From Tidjanibacter sp. (GTDB taxonomy: Bacteria > Bacteroidota > Bacteroidia > Bacteroidales > Rikenellaceae), in NCBI GenBank assembly GCA_017648105.1, contig JAGCJH010000052.1, forward strand, positions 1 through 39,149: a stretch of 39,149 nt of DNA. Reading direction: 5' to 3'. Below are positions 22,863-30,854 of the stretch, one piece after another. The position numbers were made by a program, and so were the translations under genes. Position 1 is the stretch's first letter. Each line of letters opens with the position of its first letter. A model generated the notes under the pieces. It was not told where the DNA came from, did not search any database, and saw only the letters and a list, made by a program, of their open reading frames with translations.

Positions 22863-24416
22863 ATGAAAACCAGAAAGATAACAACACTCTGTGTGCTCCT
22901 GCTGATAGCTGTGAGCCTCCTTGCTGCGCCTAAGGGTGCCCCCACAGAGATAAAGATACAAAGTGGCGAGAAATGGTGGGGATTGGTGGTCAATCCCTCG
23001 CTCGTGTCACTCCCCTTTGAGGGGGCTTTTACGATTGATGGAGGGACACTCTCGCCCGTCAATTATACAGCCAATATGATGCTCTCCAATAGGGGACGAT
23101 ATGTGTGGAGCGCCAACCCTTTGATGGTGTCGTTCGACGGCAAGAAGATTCTTGTGAGCCCCTCCGACCCCAATGGCGAGGCTGTGAAGGTCGAGAAGTC
23201 GGGACGCTCACTGAGGGAGGCGTACCTTATGTGCTGCCATAAGCACTTTCCACCTCAGGAGGTGGGCGTGGAGTCGGTGCTCTTCGAGAGCCCCATCTAT
23301 GAGTTTGGTGGCGAGGATGCACTCCTCTACACTTCGGAGGATGTTGTTGCCTTTGCCGAGATGCTCTCCGGGCGTGGCGCACCAAAGGGCACGATACTTC
23401 TCCCTCAGGGGTGGAATAGCCCTTCGGGTGCTATTGCCTTCGACCAAGAGGCATACCCCAACGCCAAGGAGATGATAGATACGCTCCATAGTCGAGGTAT
23501 GAAGGTTATGCTCACAGTCACTCCCTACATTATGGCGGCAGGTCGTGGCTTCCAGCAGATGCGCAAGGAGGGACGACTTATTGCCGACCGTGAGGGCAAA
23601 CCCCTTGTTTTTGAGAGCCGTATGGGTTACACCGCTTGTCGCACACTCTCTCGTGAGGGTGTCGAGAGCCTCAATGCTGCACTGCGTAACTTGCAGAAGG
23701 AGTATGGCGTGGATGGATTCTATTTCGACTGTCTCGACGCTATGACCCTCCTCGGGAATAACCCCACACGCCTTGTGGAGTTCCTCGCCTCGTGGCACAC
23801 AGCAAGCGAGGGCATAGATGTGGCAATCTACTCCTCGCCTATGGGTCAGCAACTTGGCGCTATTGCCTCGTCACTCTCGACAACTCGCAACTATACTTGG
23901 GAGGCGTTGGAGGAGAGTCTTGAAAGGGCTATCGACGCATCAGTGCTGGGCTTTACACGCACCTCTCTGGCTGCCGACCTTAACTACCACAAGAACGACC
24001 CCACGCTAATCCTCCGCACGGCATCCCTTGCAGCGCTGCTGCCTGTGGCTATTATCCCCTATGCGGTGTGGAATTTGCCCGACACAAAGGCTTTTTGTGA
24101 GCTCCTCGGTTGGCGTGCCGAGCAGGGCGACTATTACCTCTCGCTTGCCGAGCAGGGTGTAGCCTCTGCCGAGCCCATCATCCGCCACTTCGAATACCAA
24201 TTCCCCCGCACGGGCTTTACCAATGCGAGGGATGAGTTTATGATTGGCTCCAAGTGGCTTGTGGCTCCCGTTGTGAGCGATGCAAGTGTGAGAATGGTAC
24301 GCCTACCCAAAGGCAAATGGAAAGAGGTGGGCACCGACCGCACAATCAAAGGACCCCGTGTGATTGATGTGGATGTGTCGGACGGCAAAACACCAATCTA
24401 CGAAAAGAGGGATTAG
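22863..24416 (+). CDS. Secreted GH31-like glycoside hydrolase, possibly inactive
   Basis: This 517-residue protein has a cleavable signal peptide (MKTRKITTLCVLLLIAVSLLAA) and no lipobox. GH31 (alpha-glucosidase-type) features are visible: an N-terminal beta domain, then a barrel with KGTILLPQGWN, RGMKVMLTVTPYI and the nucleophile strand GVDGFYFDCLD (Asp289). Later motifs are DPTLILRTASLAALLPV and EFMIGSKWLVAPVV, the latter matching GH31 xEFMxGxxLLVAPVL. The acid/base motif, usually GDN before a Trp, reads TTRNYTW (341-346), so the catalytic acid may be missing. Closest in style is the MYORG/KIAA1161 group, as a guess. ATG 22863 gives the compact signal peptide; ATG 22839 is possible. Confidence 0.8.
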   Translation: MKTRKITTLCVLLLIAVSLLAAPKGAPTEIKIQSGEKWWGLVVNPSLVSLPFEGAFTIDGGTLSPVNYTANMMLSNRGRYVWSANPLMVSFDGKKILVSPSDPNGEAVKVEKSGRSLREAYLMCCHKHFPPQEVGVESVLFESPIYEFGGEDALLYTSEDVVAFAEMLSGRGAPKGTILLPQGWNSPSGAIAFDQEAYPNAKEMIDTLHSRGMKVMLTVTPYIMAAGRGFQQMRKEGRLIADREGKPLVFESRMGYTACRTLSREGVESLNAALRNLQKEYGVDGFYFDCLDAMTLLGNNPTRLVEFLASWHTASEGIDVAIYSSPMGQQLGAIASSLSTTRNYTWEALEESLERAIDASVLGFTRTSLAADLNYHKNDPTLILRTASLAALLPVAIIPYAVWNLPDTKAFCELLGWRAEQGDYYLSLAEQGVASAEPIIRHFEYQFPRTGFTNARDEFMIGSKWLVAPVVSDASVRMVRLPKGKWKEVGTDRTIKGPRVIDVDVSDGKTPIYEKRD

Positions 24417-24429
24417 TTGGTGGTTGGCG

Positions 24430-24469
24430 AAAAAAAGAGAAGCGTGAATTGCTCACGCTTCTCTTTTTT
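24430..24469. terminator. Bidirectional terminator, GH31-like gene and small Cys-rich gene
   Basis: Seven A residues, GAGAAGCGTGA (24437-24447), loop ATTGC, TCACGCTTCTC (24453-24463), six T residues. The right arm encodes the last codons and the stop of the minus-strand gene. Confidence 0.92.
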
Positions 24470-24722
24470 CTACCGCCCCGCAGGCGCCACATTCGCCATT
24501 GCAGGAGGGGTTGGTGTCGCATCCTTCAAGCCCCATAGCCTCCATCTGTGCCTCACGCTCCTGCTGCATTGCACACTTAATACCTCGCTCTTTCATATGC
24601 GGGTTGGTGGATATTTCCGACTGTATGGGATGACCCTTGAATATCTGTGTGAGCGAGAGTGCCAACATAAAAAAGGCGACAACGACGATGCTCACGATGA
24701 CTACTACGAGAATGGTCTTCAT
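24453..24722 (-). CDS. Small membrane protein with C-terminal cysteine cluster
   Basis: This 89-residue protein has one N-terminal membrane helix (TILVVVIVSIVVVAFFMLALSL, about 3-24). A short soluble tail has cysteines at 50, 68, 74, 78 and 81 (GCDTNPSCNGECGACG). The pattern could bind a metal or Fe-S cluster or form disulfides. I do not recognise a named family. Coding is supported by the compact membrane-then-tail layout, a TATTTTTG element on this strand at 24753-24760, and exact termination inside a strong hairpin. It is divergent from trkA, with symmetric -7 elements between them. Confidence 0.7.
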   Translation of the reverse strand: MKTILVVVIVSIVVVAFFMLALSLTQIFKGHPIQSEISTNPHMKERGIKCAMQQEREAQMEAMGLEGCDTNPSCNGECGACGAVEKREA

Positions 24723-24737
24723 TTCCTTGCTTAAAAA

Positions 24738-24769
24738 TTGTTACTTTTCGCACAAAAATACTATTTTTG
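24738..24769. promoter_or_regulatory. Divergent promoter region of trkA and the small Cys-rich gene
   Basis: For trkA: TTG at 24738-24740, 21 bases, TATTTTTG at 24762-24769. For the minus-strand gene: TATTTTTG as the complement of 24753-24760, but without a clear -33 partner. The two -7 elements form one 17-base palindrome, CAAAAATA C TATTTTTG. Confidence 0.55.
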
Positions 24770-24837
24770 CGTAATAAATGCACACTCCGTGTGACAAAGT
24801 TTGCAAAAATTATCCAACGAAGTAAATAGCAAGCACT

Positions 24838-26178
24838 ATGCGTATCGTTATTGCAGGAGCAGGAGAGGTGGGAAACCACTTGGCAAAGATGTTGGGCGAA
24901 AGCGCCCACGACATTACCGTCATCGACAGCGACCCCAAGTTGCTGGAAGATGTCACGGGTGTGGCAGATGTGGTCACCATTGAGGGCGACTGCACAACCT
25001 TTGCAACACTCAAAAAGGCATCTGTTAGGAAGGCAGACCTCTTCATTGCAGTGAATCGTGAGGAGAGCCCCAATATCATCTCGGCAATGCTCGCCAAGCA
25101 GCTCGGAGCACGCAAAACCATTGCTCGTATCGACAATAACGAGTATCTCGAACCCAACAATAAAGAGGTGTTCATCAATATGGGTATCGACTACATCTTC
25201 TACCCCGAGAAACTTGCCGCTTTGGAGGTTGTCAATCTGCTCGGTCACTCCTCCTCTTCGGAGTATGTGGACTTCTCGGGTGGAAAACTCTCCCTGTCGG
25301 TCTTCCGCCTCGATGCAGGCTCGCCCTTCATCGACCGCACCGTTATGGAGATGAGTGAGGCAGTTGTAGGCGTTCCTTTCCGCACAGTGGCTATTGAGCG
25401 TGACGAGCAGACCATCATACCTCACGGCGAGGATCTCTATCGTGAGGGCGACACCATCTATGTCATTGCCAATGTTGTGGATACCCCCCACCTTGTAGAG
25501 TTCTGTGGTATGACCGATATCGACATCCAGAATGTGATGATCTTGGGTGGTAGCAAGGTCGGTGTGCGCATCGCCTTGGAGTTGCAGGATAGGATTGGTG
25601 TGAAACTCGTGGAGTATAATGCCGAGAAGGCATACCGCTTGGCGGAGTTGTTGGATAATACTCTCATCATCAATGAGGATGGTCGTGATATGGAGGCTAT
25701 GTTGGAGGAGGGCTTGCCCAGTATGGATGCCTTTGTGGCAGTTACGGGTAGGAGCGAAACCAACATCCTGACCGCTATGCTCGCCAAGAAGATGGGCGTG
25801 AAGAAGGTTATTGCCGAGGTGGAGAATATGAACTACATCAATCTCGCAGAGAGTATCGGTATCGACACAATCATCAACAAGAAGATGGTTACGGCAAGCA
25901 ACATCTTCCGCTTTACGATGAAGACCGATGTGCAGGCTATCCGCTGCCTCACAGGCTCACAGGCGGAGGTCTTGGAGTTTATCGTTAAGCCCAACTCGCC
26001 CGCCACAAAAGTGCCCGTTGCGGAGCTCGGCTTCCCTGCGGAGGCGACCATTGGTGGTGTGGTGAGGGCAGACAATGTCTTTCTGGTGGATGGCAAAACG
26101 CAGATTAACGCCTACGACCGTGTGGTAGTCTTTGCGCTCCCCTCCGCTATCGACCGCATCGGTAGATTCTTCAACTAA
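24838..26178 (+). CDS. trkA: Trk potassium uptake regulator TrkA
   Basis: TrkA is the cytoplasmic NAD-binding gating subunit of the Trk potassium transporter. The 446-residue protein has the usual duplicated RCK layout. There are two Rossmann motifs (IAGAGEVGNHLAKML near residue 5 and ILGGSKVGVRIALEL near 233), each followed by an acidic nucleotide-binding residue. A TrkA-C regulatory domain follows each (about 140-225 and 360-446). The membrane subunit TrkH is not next to it in this window, so the pair must be split. A promoter is visible at 24738-24769. A deoxynucleoside kinase gene follows after 43 bases. Confidence 0.95.
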   Translation: MRIVIAGAGEVGNHLAKMLGESAHDITVIDSDPKLLEDVTGVADVVTIEGDCTTFATLKKASVRKADLFIAVNREESPNIISAMLAKQLGARKTIARIDNNEYLEPNNKEVFINMGIDYIFYPEKLAALEVVNLLGHSSSSEYVDFSGGKLSLSVFRLDAGSPFIDRTVMEMSEAVVGVPFRTVAIERDEQTIIPHGEDLYREGDTIYVIANVVDTPHLVEFCGMTDIDIQNVMILGGSKVGVRIALELQDRIGVKLVEYNAEKAYRLAELLDNTLIINEDGRDMEAMLEEGLPSMDAFVAVTGRSETNILTAMLAKKMGVKKVIAEVENMNYINLAESIGIDTIINKKMVTASNIFRFTMKTDVQAIRCLTGSQAEVLEFIVKPNSPATKVPVAELGFPAEATIGGVVRADNVFLVDGKTQINAYDRVVVFALPSAIDRIGRFFN

Positions 26179-26221
26179 GAAAACAAAACAAGAAAAACTA
26201 ATAACTCAACACCACAGGATT

Positions 26222-26857
26222 ATGTATATCGCAATTGCAGGCACCATTGGTAGCGGTAAGACCTCACTTACCGAGATTCTCTCGGCACACTACGGTGCTA
26301 AGGCATACTACGAGGATATCGACAACCCCTACATCTCGGACTTCTATGAGGATATGAATCGCTGGTCGTTCAACTTCCAGATGTTCTTCCTCGGCAGCCG
26401 CATCAACCAGACAATCCAGATGCTCAATGAGAGCACTGGTAATGTTGTGCAGGATAGGACCATCCACGAGGATGCACACATCTTCGCAGGTAACCTCCAT
26501 CAGATGGGTCTTATGAGCACAAGGGACTATGGCACCTATATGAAGATTTTTACCCTTGCTACCGACCTTGTACCCTCGCCCGACATTCTGATTTACCTTA
26601 AAGCGAGCGTTCCCACTCTCGTGCGTCAGATTTTGAAGCGTGGCAGGGAGTATGAGAAAAATATCGACCTCGAATATCTCGAAAGGCTCAACAACCGCTA
26701 CAATGAGTGGATTTCGTCGTATAAGGGCAAACTGCTTACTATCAATATCGACGAGATTGATTTCGTGGGTAAGCCCGAGATTGTAGATACCATCATCGCC
26801 CACCTCGACGAGTTGAACAAAGTTGAGGGCAAAGAGGTTCGCACCATCGGCTTCTAA
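26222..26857 (+). CDS. Deoxynucleoside kinase
   Basis: This 211-residue kinase phosphorylates deoxynucleosides to monophosphates for the DNA precursor salvage pathway. It has a P-loop at the very N terminus (AGTIGSGKTSL), the DRS-like motif as QDRTIHED, the helix RSFNFQMFFL-type sequence seen as WSFNFQMFFLGSR, and a LID region with KRGREYEKNI. These are hallmarks of the dCK/dGK/thymidine kinase 2 family (PF01712). Base specificity cannot be judged from the sequence. ATG 26222 puts the P-loop where the family has it; an upstream in-frame start inside trkA adds an unrelated segment. Confidence 0.92.
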   Translation: MYIAIAGTIGSGKTSLTEILSAHYGAKAYYEDIDNPYISDFYEDMNRWSFNFQMFFLGSRINQTIQMLNESTGNVVQDRTIHEDAHIFAGNLHQMGLMSTRDYGTYMKIFTLATDLVPSPDILIYLKASVPTLVRQILKRGREYEKNIDLEYLERLNNRYNEWISSYKGKLLTINIDEIDFVGKPEIVDTIIAHLDELNKVEGKEVRTIGF

Positions 26858-26924
26858 AAAAAAGAGATTGACATACATATCTAAGCCCTCAAAACAGGCG
26901 CCCTATAACAAACAGATTGCAAAG

Positions 26925-28292
26925 GTGAAACTGAACTCCGATTTTCGTGGATTACTTGCCGAGCAGATGGCGGCAGAGGAGGTCGAGAGGCTCATTGAGG
27001 CTCTTTCGTCGGCTCCACAGCCCACATCCGTTAGGCGTAACCCGCTGAAACCATACTCTTCCCCCGAGGGACGGGCTGTTGCGTGGTGTGAGGATGGGTG
27101 CTACCTTGCCGAAAGACCCTCCTTTACTCGTGATGGGCACTTTCAGGCGGGCGCATACTATGTTCAGGAGGCGTCATCGATGTTTGTGGGTCACCTGCTC
27201 CGTGAGGCACTCGGTGGCGAGGCAGAGGAGGGGCTAAGGCTACTTGATATGTGCGCTGCACCCGGGGGCAAATCGACACTTTATAGCGCCTTTGTGGGAC
27301 TTCGTGGCGTTGTGGTCGCCAATGAGGTCATTCGCTCTCGTGCGCTCACACTTGCCGACAACATCACACGCTGGGGCGTGGGTAATACGGTTGTAACCTC
27401 CAACGACCCTTCGCACTTTGGCTCCTCATTGGAGGGGTGGTTTGATGTTGTGGCGGTGGATGTTCCCTGCTCAGGCGAGGGTATGTTCCGTAAGAGCGAG
27501 GAGGCAAGGGATAATTGGAGTCTTGACAATGTAAATCTTTGTGTCACTCGTAGTCGTCGCATTATTGCCGATGCGTGGAAGGCTCTCAGGGAGGGTGGCA
27601 TTATGATTTTCTCCACCTGTACCTTCAATCGTAAGGAGAATGAGGAGCAGATGGAGTGGCTCTCGGAGGAGTTCGACTGCCAGCATGTCGACATTACTTG
27701 TCCCGAGGAGTGGGGCATTGTTCGCACGAAGGCGGGCGAGGCGGAGTGTTTTCATTTCTACCCTCACCTGACCGAGGGCGAAGGACTCTTTGCAGCCGTT
27801 GTGCGCAAGGGTGGCGAGGGAGGTAGGCGCAAAGCCCCCAAAGCTCGTAAGAGCCCCTTTGCAGATACAGACAAGAGGGTGGCAAGGGAACTTGCAGGCT
27901 ACCTCACGGAGGATACCTCGTGGCACTTTGCAACCATTGGCGAGAGTATCTATGCCTACCCCGAAAACCTTTGGGCAGATATGCGCACAGTTTGTGAGCA
28001 GATGAGCGTCTTGTTCTCGGGCGTGAAGATGGGCGAGGTGTTCGGCAAGAAGTTCAAACCCGACCACTCACTCGCACTCTCGGCGTGGCTACGCAAGGAG
28101 GCATTTGCCACCACCGACCTCTCCGAAGAAGACCTCCTGCACTTCCTGCGCAGAGAGGAACTCTCAACCCCCACGGCTCTCCACGAGGGCTTAAACTTGC
28201 TCCTATGGGAGGGTCAGCCTGTGGGCTTCACAAAGCGCATCGGTGCTCGTACCAATTCGCTTCTGCCGAAAGAGTGGCGAATTTTTATGTAA
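26925..28292 (+). CDS. RsmF/NOL1-NOP2-Sun family RNA cytosine-5 methyltransferase
   Basis: This protein of 455 residues methylates cytosine C5 in rRNA or tRNA. It has the SAM-binding motif LLDMCAAPGGKSTL, the catalytic VPCSGEGMFRK (Cys plus Pro motif IV), and the second cysteine in FSTCTFNRKENE (motif VI), which is typical of the RsmB/RsmF group. An RNA-binding PUA-like tail follows (HEGLNLLLWEGQPVGFTKRIG). The start is uncertain because no ATG lies at the conserved N terminus. GTG 26925 gives MKLNSDFRGLLAEQM, which fits the family. TTG starts at 26823 or 26868 are alternatives. Confidence 0.9.
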   Translation: MKLNSDFRGLLAEQMAAEEVERLIEALSSAPQPTSVRRNPLKPYSSPEGRAVAWCEDGCYLAERPSFTRDGHFQAGAYYVQEASSMFVGHLLREALGGEAEEGLRLLDMCAAPGGKSTLYSAFVGLRGVVVANEVIRSRALTLADNITRWGVGNTVVTSNDPSHFGSSLEGWFDVVAVDVPCSGEGMFRKSEEARDNWSLDNVNLCVTRSRRIIADAWKALREGGIMIFSTCTFNRKENEEQMEWLSEEFDCQHVDITCPEEWGIVRTKAGEAECFHFYPHLTEGEGLFAAVVRKGGEGGRRKAPKARKSPFADTDKRVARELAGYLTEDTSWHFATIGESIYAYPENLWADMRTVCEQMSVLFSGVKMGEVFGKKFKPDHSLALSAWLRKEAFATTDLSEEDLLHFLRREELSTPTALHEGLNLLLWEGQPVGFTKRIGARTNSLLPKEWRIFM

Positions 28293-28356
28293 GAAAAACT
28301 CACTTCTGCACAAATTGTTGGGTGCGAGAGGAGAAGATATCATTCCCAAACAACCT

Positions 28357-29670
28357 ATGAATAAATCCATTCTGCGACTTGCCGTTCCGAGCATTGTGAG
28401 TAATGTCACTATCCCGCTGTTGGGTATGATTGACATTGCCATTGCTGGGCGCATAGGCGACGAGCAGACCATTGGCGCACTCGCCATAGGTACGGCAATC
28501 TTCAATTTCATCTATTGGAACTTCTCGTTCCTGCGTATGGGCACAAGCGGACTTGCAGCCCAAGCCTATGGCGCAGGCGACAGCAGGGAAACCGCCAATA
28601 TCTTGGGTCGCTCGATGATTGCCGCCCTCGGTATTGCGCTCCTCCTGCTCATCTTCAATCGCCCTGTGGGTCTGCTGGCAATGAAGATTATGGAGGGCTC
28701 GCCCGAGGTTATGGCACTCGCTGGGGAGTATTTCTTTGTGCGCATCTGGGCAGCCCCTGCCGCCATAGGCATCTTCTCGCTTCACGGCTGGCTTACGGGT
28801 ATGCAGGACACTACAAGTCCGATGGTTGTGTCGATTGTGGGCAATGTGATAAACATCGCCACCTCACTGTGGTTTGTCTTTGGGATGGGGATGGGCGTGA
28901 AAGGTATTGCCCTCGGTACGGTCGTGTCGCAATATGTGTCGCTCCTTGTGACTCTCGCAATTATTGCTATTCGCTACAAGGAGAATGTCAGGGAACTATC
29001 CCTGCGTGAGAGCTTGAAGATGGAGCCCCTCGTGAGGTTTTTCCGCATCAACTCCGACGCCTTTCTGCGCACGCTCTGCGTCTGCGTGGTCTATACCTGC
29101 TTTACGGCTTTTTCGGCACGCTTTGGCGATACGATTCTCGCCACAAATGAACTGCTTATGCAACTCTTTATGCTGTTTAGCTATATGCTCGACGGCTTCT
29201 GCTACGCTGCCGAGTCGCTCACGGGTAGGTTTATTGGCGAGGGTAATAGAGTGAGTCTTGCTCGTTGCATACGCCTTCTGGCTGTGTGGTGTGCGGGCGT
29301 GGCGGCTATTTACATCGTGGCATACATCTTCTGGTGGGAGCCTATCCTCGGCATCTTCACTTCGAGCCCCACGATTATGGCGTGTGCTGAGGAGTATATA
29401 TGGTGGATTGTGATGGTGCCCCTCGTGGGATTCATCCCCTTCTTGATAGATGGCATCCTCATAGGTGCAACCAAAACACGCATTATGCGCAATACGACAT
29501 TCTTCGCCCTTGTGGCATTCTTTGCGCTCTTCTTCGCCCTCCAAACAGCATTGGGCAATAGGGCGCTGTGGATTGCCTTTATAGGCTTCATTGTGGTGAG
29601 ATTTGCGCTGATGATTGTGGCAACAAAGGGTGTGAATATCGACCAACTGATGGATACGAGTAAAGAGTAG
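28357..29670 (+). CDS. MATE family efflux transporter
   Basis: This 437-residue inner-membrane protein has about 12 hydrophobic segments and the duplicated MatE layout (SIVSNVTIPLLGMIDIAIAGRIGD at the N terminus; GTSGLAAQAYGAGD in the first half). MATE proteins export drugs, organic cations or metabolites in exchange for Na+ or H+. It resembles the DinF-like subgroup, but the substrate cannot be told. ATG 28357 (MNKSILRLAVPSI) was preferred to a longer frame from 28243, whose extra 38 residues are hydrophilic and atypical. It follows the methyltransferase gene by 64 bases. A 9-base repeat array begins 6 bases after its stop. Confidence 0.92.
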   Translation: MNKSILRLAVPSIVSNVTIPLLGMIDIAIAGRIGDEQTIGALAIGTAIFNFIYWNFSFLRMGTSGLAAQAYGAGDSRETANILGRSMIAALGIALLLLIFNRPVGLLAMKIMEGSPEVMALAGEYFFVRIWAAPAAIGIFSLHGWLTGMQDTTSPMVVSIVGNVINIATSLWFVFGMGMGVKGIALGTVVSQYVSLLVTLAIIAIRYKENVRELSLRESLKMEPLVRFFRINSDAFLRTLCVCVVYTCFTAFSARFGDTILATNELLMQLFMLFSYMLDGFCYAAESLTGRFIGEGNRVSLARCIRLLAVWCAGVAAIYIVAYIFWWEPILGIFTSSPTIMACAEEYIWWIVMVPLVGFIPFLIDGILIGATKTRIMRNTTFFALVAFFALFFALQTALGNRALWIAFIGFIVVRFALMIVATKGVNIDQLMDTSKE

Positions 29671-29675
29671 TTTTT

Positions 29676-29747
29676 TTTAAGGTCATTAAGGGCTATAAGG
29701 GCTATAAGGGCTATAAGGGTTTTAAGGGCTTTGGGGTCATTAAGGCA
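29676..29747 (+). repeat. 9-base tandem repeat, site D
   Basis: Eight units: TTTAAGGTC, ATTAAGGGC, TATAAGGGC twice, TATAAGGGT, TTTAAGGGC, TTTGGGGTC, ATTAAGGCA. It is the longest array of this family in the window and starts 6 bases after the MATE stop codon. Confidence 0.88.
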
Positions 29748-29777
29748 GAGTGAAGTCTGCATTAAAAGTTTTTGGGC

Positions 29778-29795
29778 GACTTTTTACAAAAAGTC
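29778..29795. repeat. 18-base palindrome in the era leader
   Basis: GACTTTTT and AAAAAGTC separated by AC, 28 bases upstream of the era ATG. In style it resembles the palindrome at 6377-6398 (a run of T, a short centre, a run of A). Possible binding site or weak hairpin. Confidence 0.55.
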
Positions 29796-29822
29796 ACAGA
29801 GGAACAAATAAAAACACAATAT

Positions 29823-30722
29823 ATGAGCGACGAGAAGAAATTTAAGAGTGGCTTTGTCAATATCATTGGCAACCCCAATGTTGGTAAATCGACACTTATG
29901 AATGCGCTGGTGGGCGAGAGGCTCGCAATCATCACCGCAAAGGCGCAGACCACACGCCATAGGATTATGGGTATTGTGGGTGGCGAGGACTTCCAGATTG
30001 TCTATTCGGACACCCCGGGAATATTGCGTCCCTCCTATAAGTTGCAGGAGAGTATGATGGGCTTTGTGAGGGGGGCGCTGAAAGATGCCGATGTTATTCT
30101 CTATGTTACCGATACGGTGGAGAAGGGCGACGAGGCGAGCGAGGAGATTATCGAGAAAATAAAGCTTAGCGCCATACCCACCATTGTGGTTATCAACAAA
30201 ATCGACCTCTCCAACCAAGCGGGCTTGGAGGGACTCGTGGAGATGTGGCACGAGAGGCTTCCCGAGGCACGCATCATCCCCGTGTCGGCATTGGAGGGCT
30301 TCAATGTGAGTGGCGTGTTCGACTCCATTATGACCCTGCTCCCCGAAGGCGCTCCCTACTACGAGGAGGGCACGCTGACGGATAGACCTATGAGGTTTTT
30401 TGCCAGTGAGATTATCCGTGAGAAGGTCTTTCTCAACTACGACAAGGAGATTCCCTACTCGGTGGAGATTGTTATTGAGGAGTATCGTGAGGAGCCCACT
30501 ATTGACCGCATCAGTGCGGTTATCTATGTGGCTCGTGACTCACAGAAGGGCATCATTATCGGTCATCGTGGCGAGATGCTCAAAAAGGTGGGCACCGCTG
30601 CCCGCATAGAGCTCGAAAAGTTCATCGGCAAGAAGGTCTTTTTGCAGCTCCACGTCAAGGTCGATGAGGGTTGGCGCAATAGTAGCCGACAACTTAAACG
30701 ATTTGGATATATTGATAACTAA
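29823..30722 (+). CDS. era: GTPase Era
   Basis: Era binds 16S rRNA and helps assemble the small ribosomal subunit. The 299-residue protein has all GTPase motifs: G1 GNPNVGKS (16-23), G2 QTTRHRIMG, G3 DTPGI, G4 NKID and G5 SALEG. A C-terminal KH RNA-binding domain follows, with IIGHRGEMLKKVGTAARIELE and the conserved KVDEGWRN. ATG 29823 (MSDEKKFKSGFVNIIG) puts the G1 motif at the usual distance; a frame from 29772 would run through the palindrome. The stop codon touches the A tract of the terminator. Confidence 0.97.
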   Translation: MSDEKKFKSGFVNIIGNPNVGKSTLMNALVGERLAIITAKAQTTRHRIMGIVGGEDFQIVYSDTPGILRPSYKLQESMMGFVRGALKDADVILYVTDTVEKGDEASEEIIEKIKLSAIPTIVVINKIDLSNQAGLEGLVEMWHERLPEARIIPVSALEGFNVSGVFDSIMTLLPEGAPYYEEGTLTDRPMRFFASEIIREKVFLNYDKEIPYSVEIVIEEYREEPTIDRISAVIYVARDSQKGIIIGHRGEMLKKVGTAARIELEKFIGKKVFLQLHVKVDEGWRNSSRQLKRFGYIDN

Positions 30723-30754
30723 AAAAAGAGCCCCAAATTCGGGGCTCTTTTTTT
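30721..30754. terminator. Terminator of era
   Basis: Seven A residues, GAGCCCC (30728-30734), loop AAATTC, GGGGCTC (30741-30747), seven T residues. Its symmetry would also stop minus-strand transcripts from the peptidase gene. Confidence 0.92.
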
Positions 30755-30803
30755 GGGTCAATCCTCTGCCGTCTGCCGACTACTTGGGTGTTGATGGTGG
30801 GAC

Positions 30804-30839
30804 TTTAAGGGCTTTAAGGGCATTAAGGACTTTAAGGAA
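30804..30839 (+). repeat. 9-base tandem repeat, site E
   Basis: Four units: TTTAAGGGC, TTTAAGGGC, ATTAAGGAC, TTTAAGGAA. They lie between the era terminator and the 3' end of the minus-strand S9 peptidase gene (15 bases from its stop). Confidence 0.85.
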
Positions 30840-30854
30840 AAGAGAATTGTCGAT

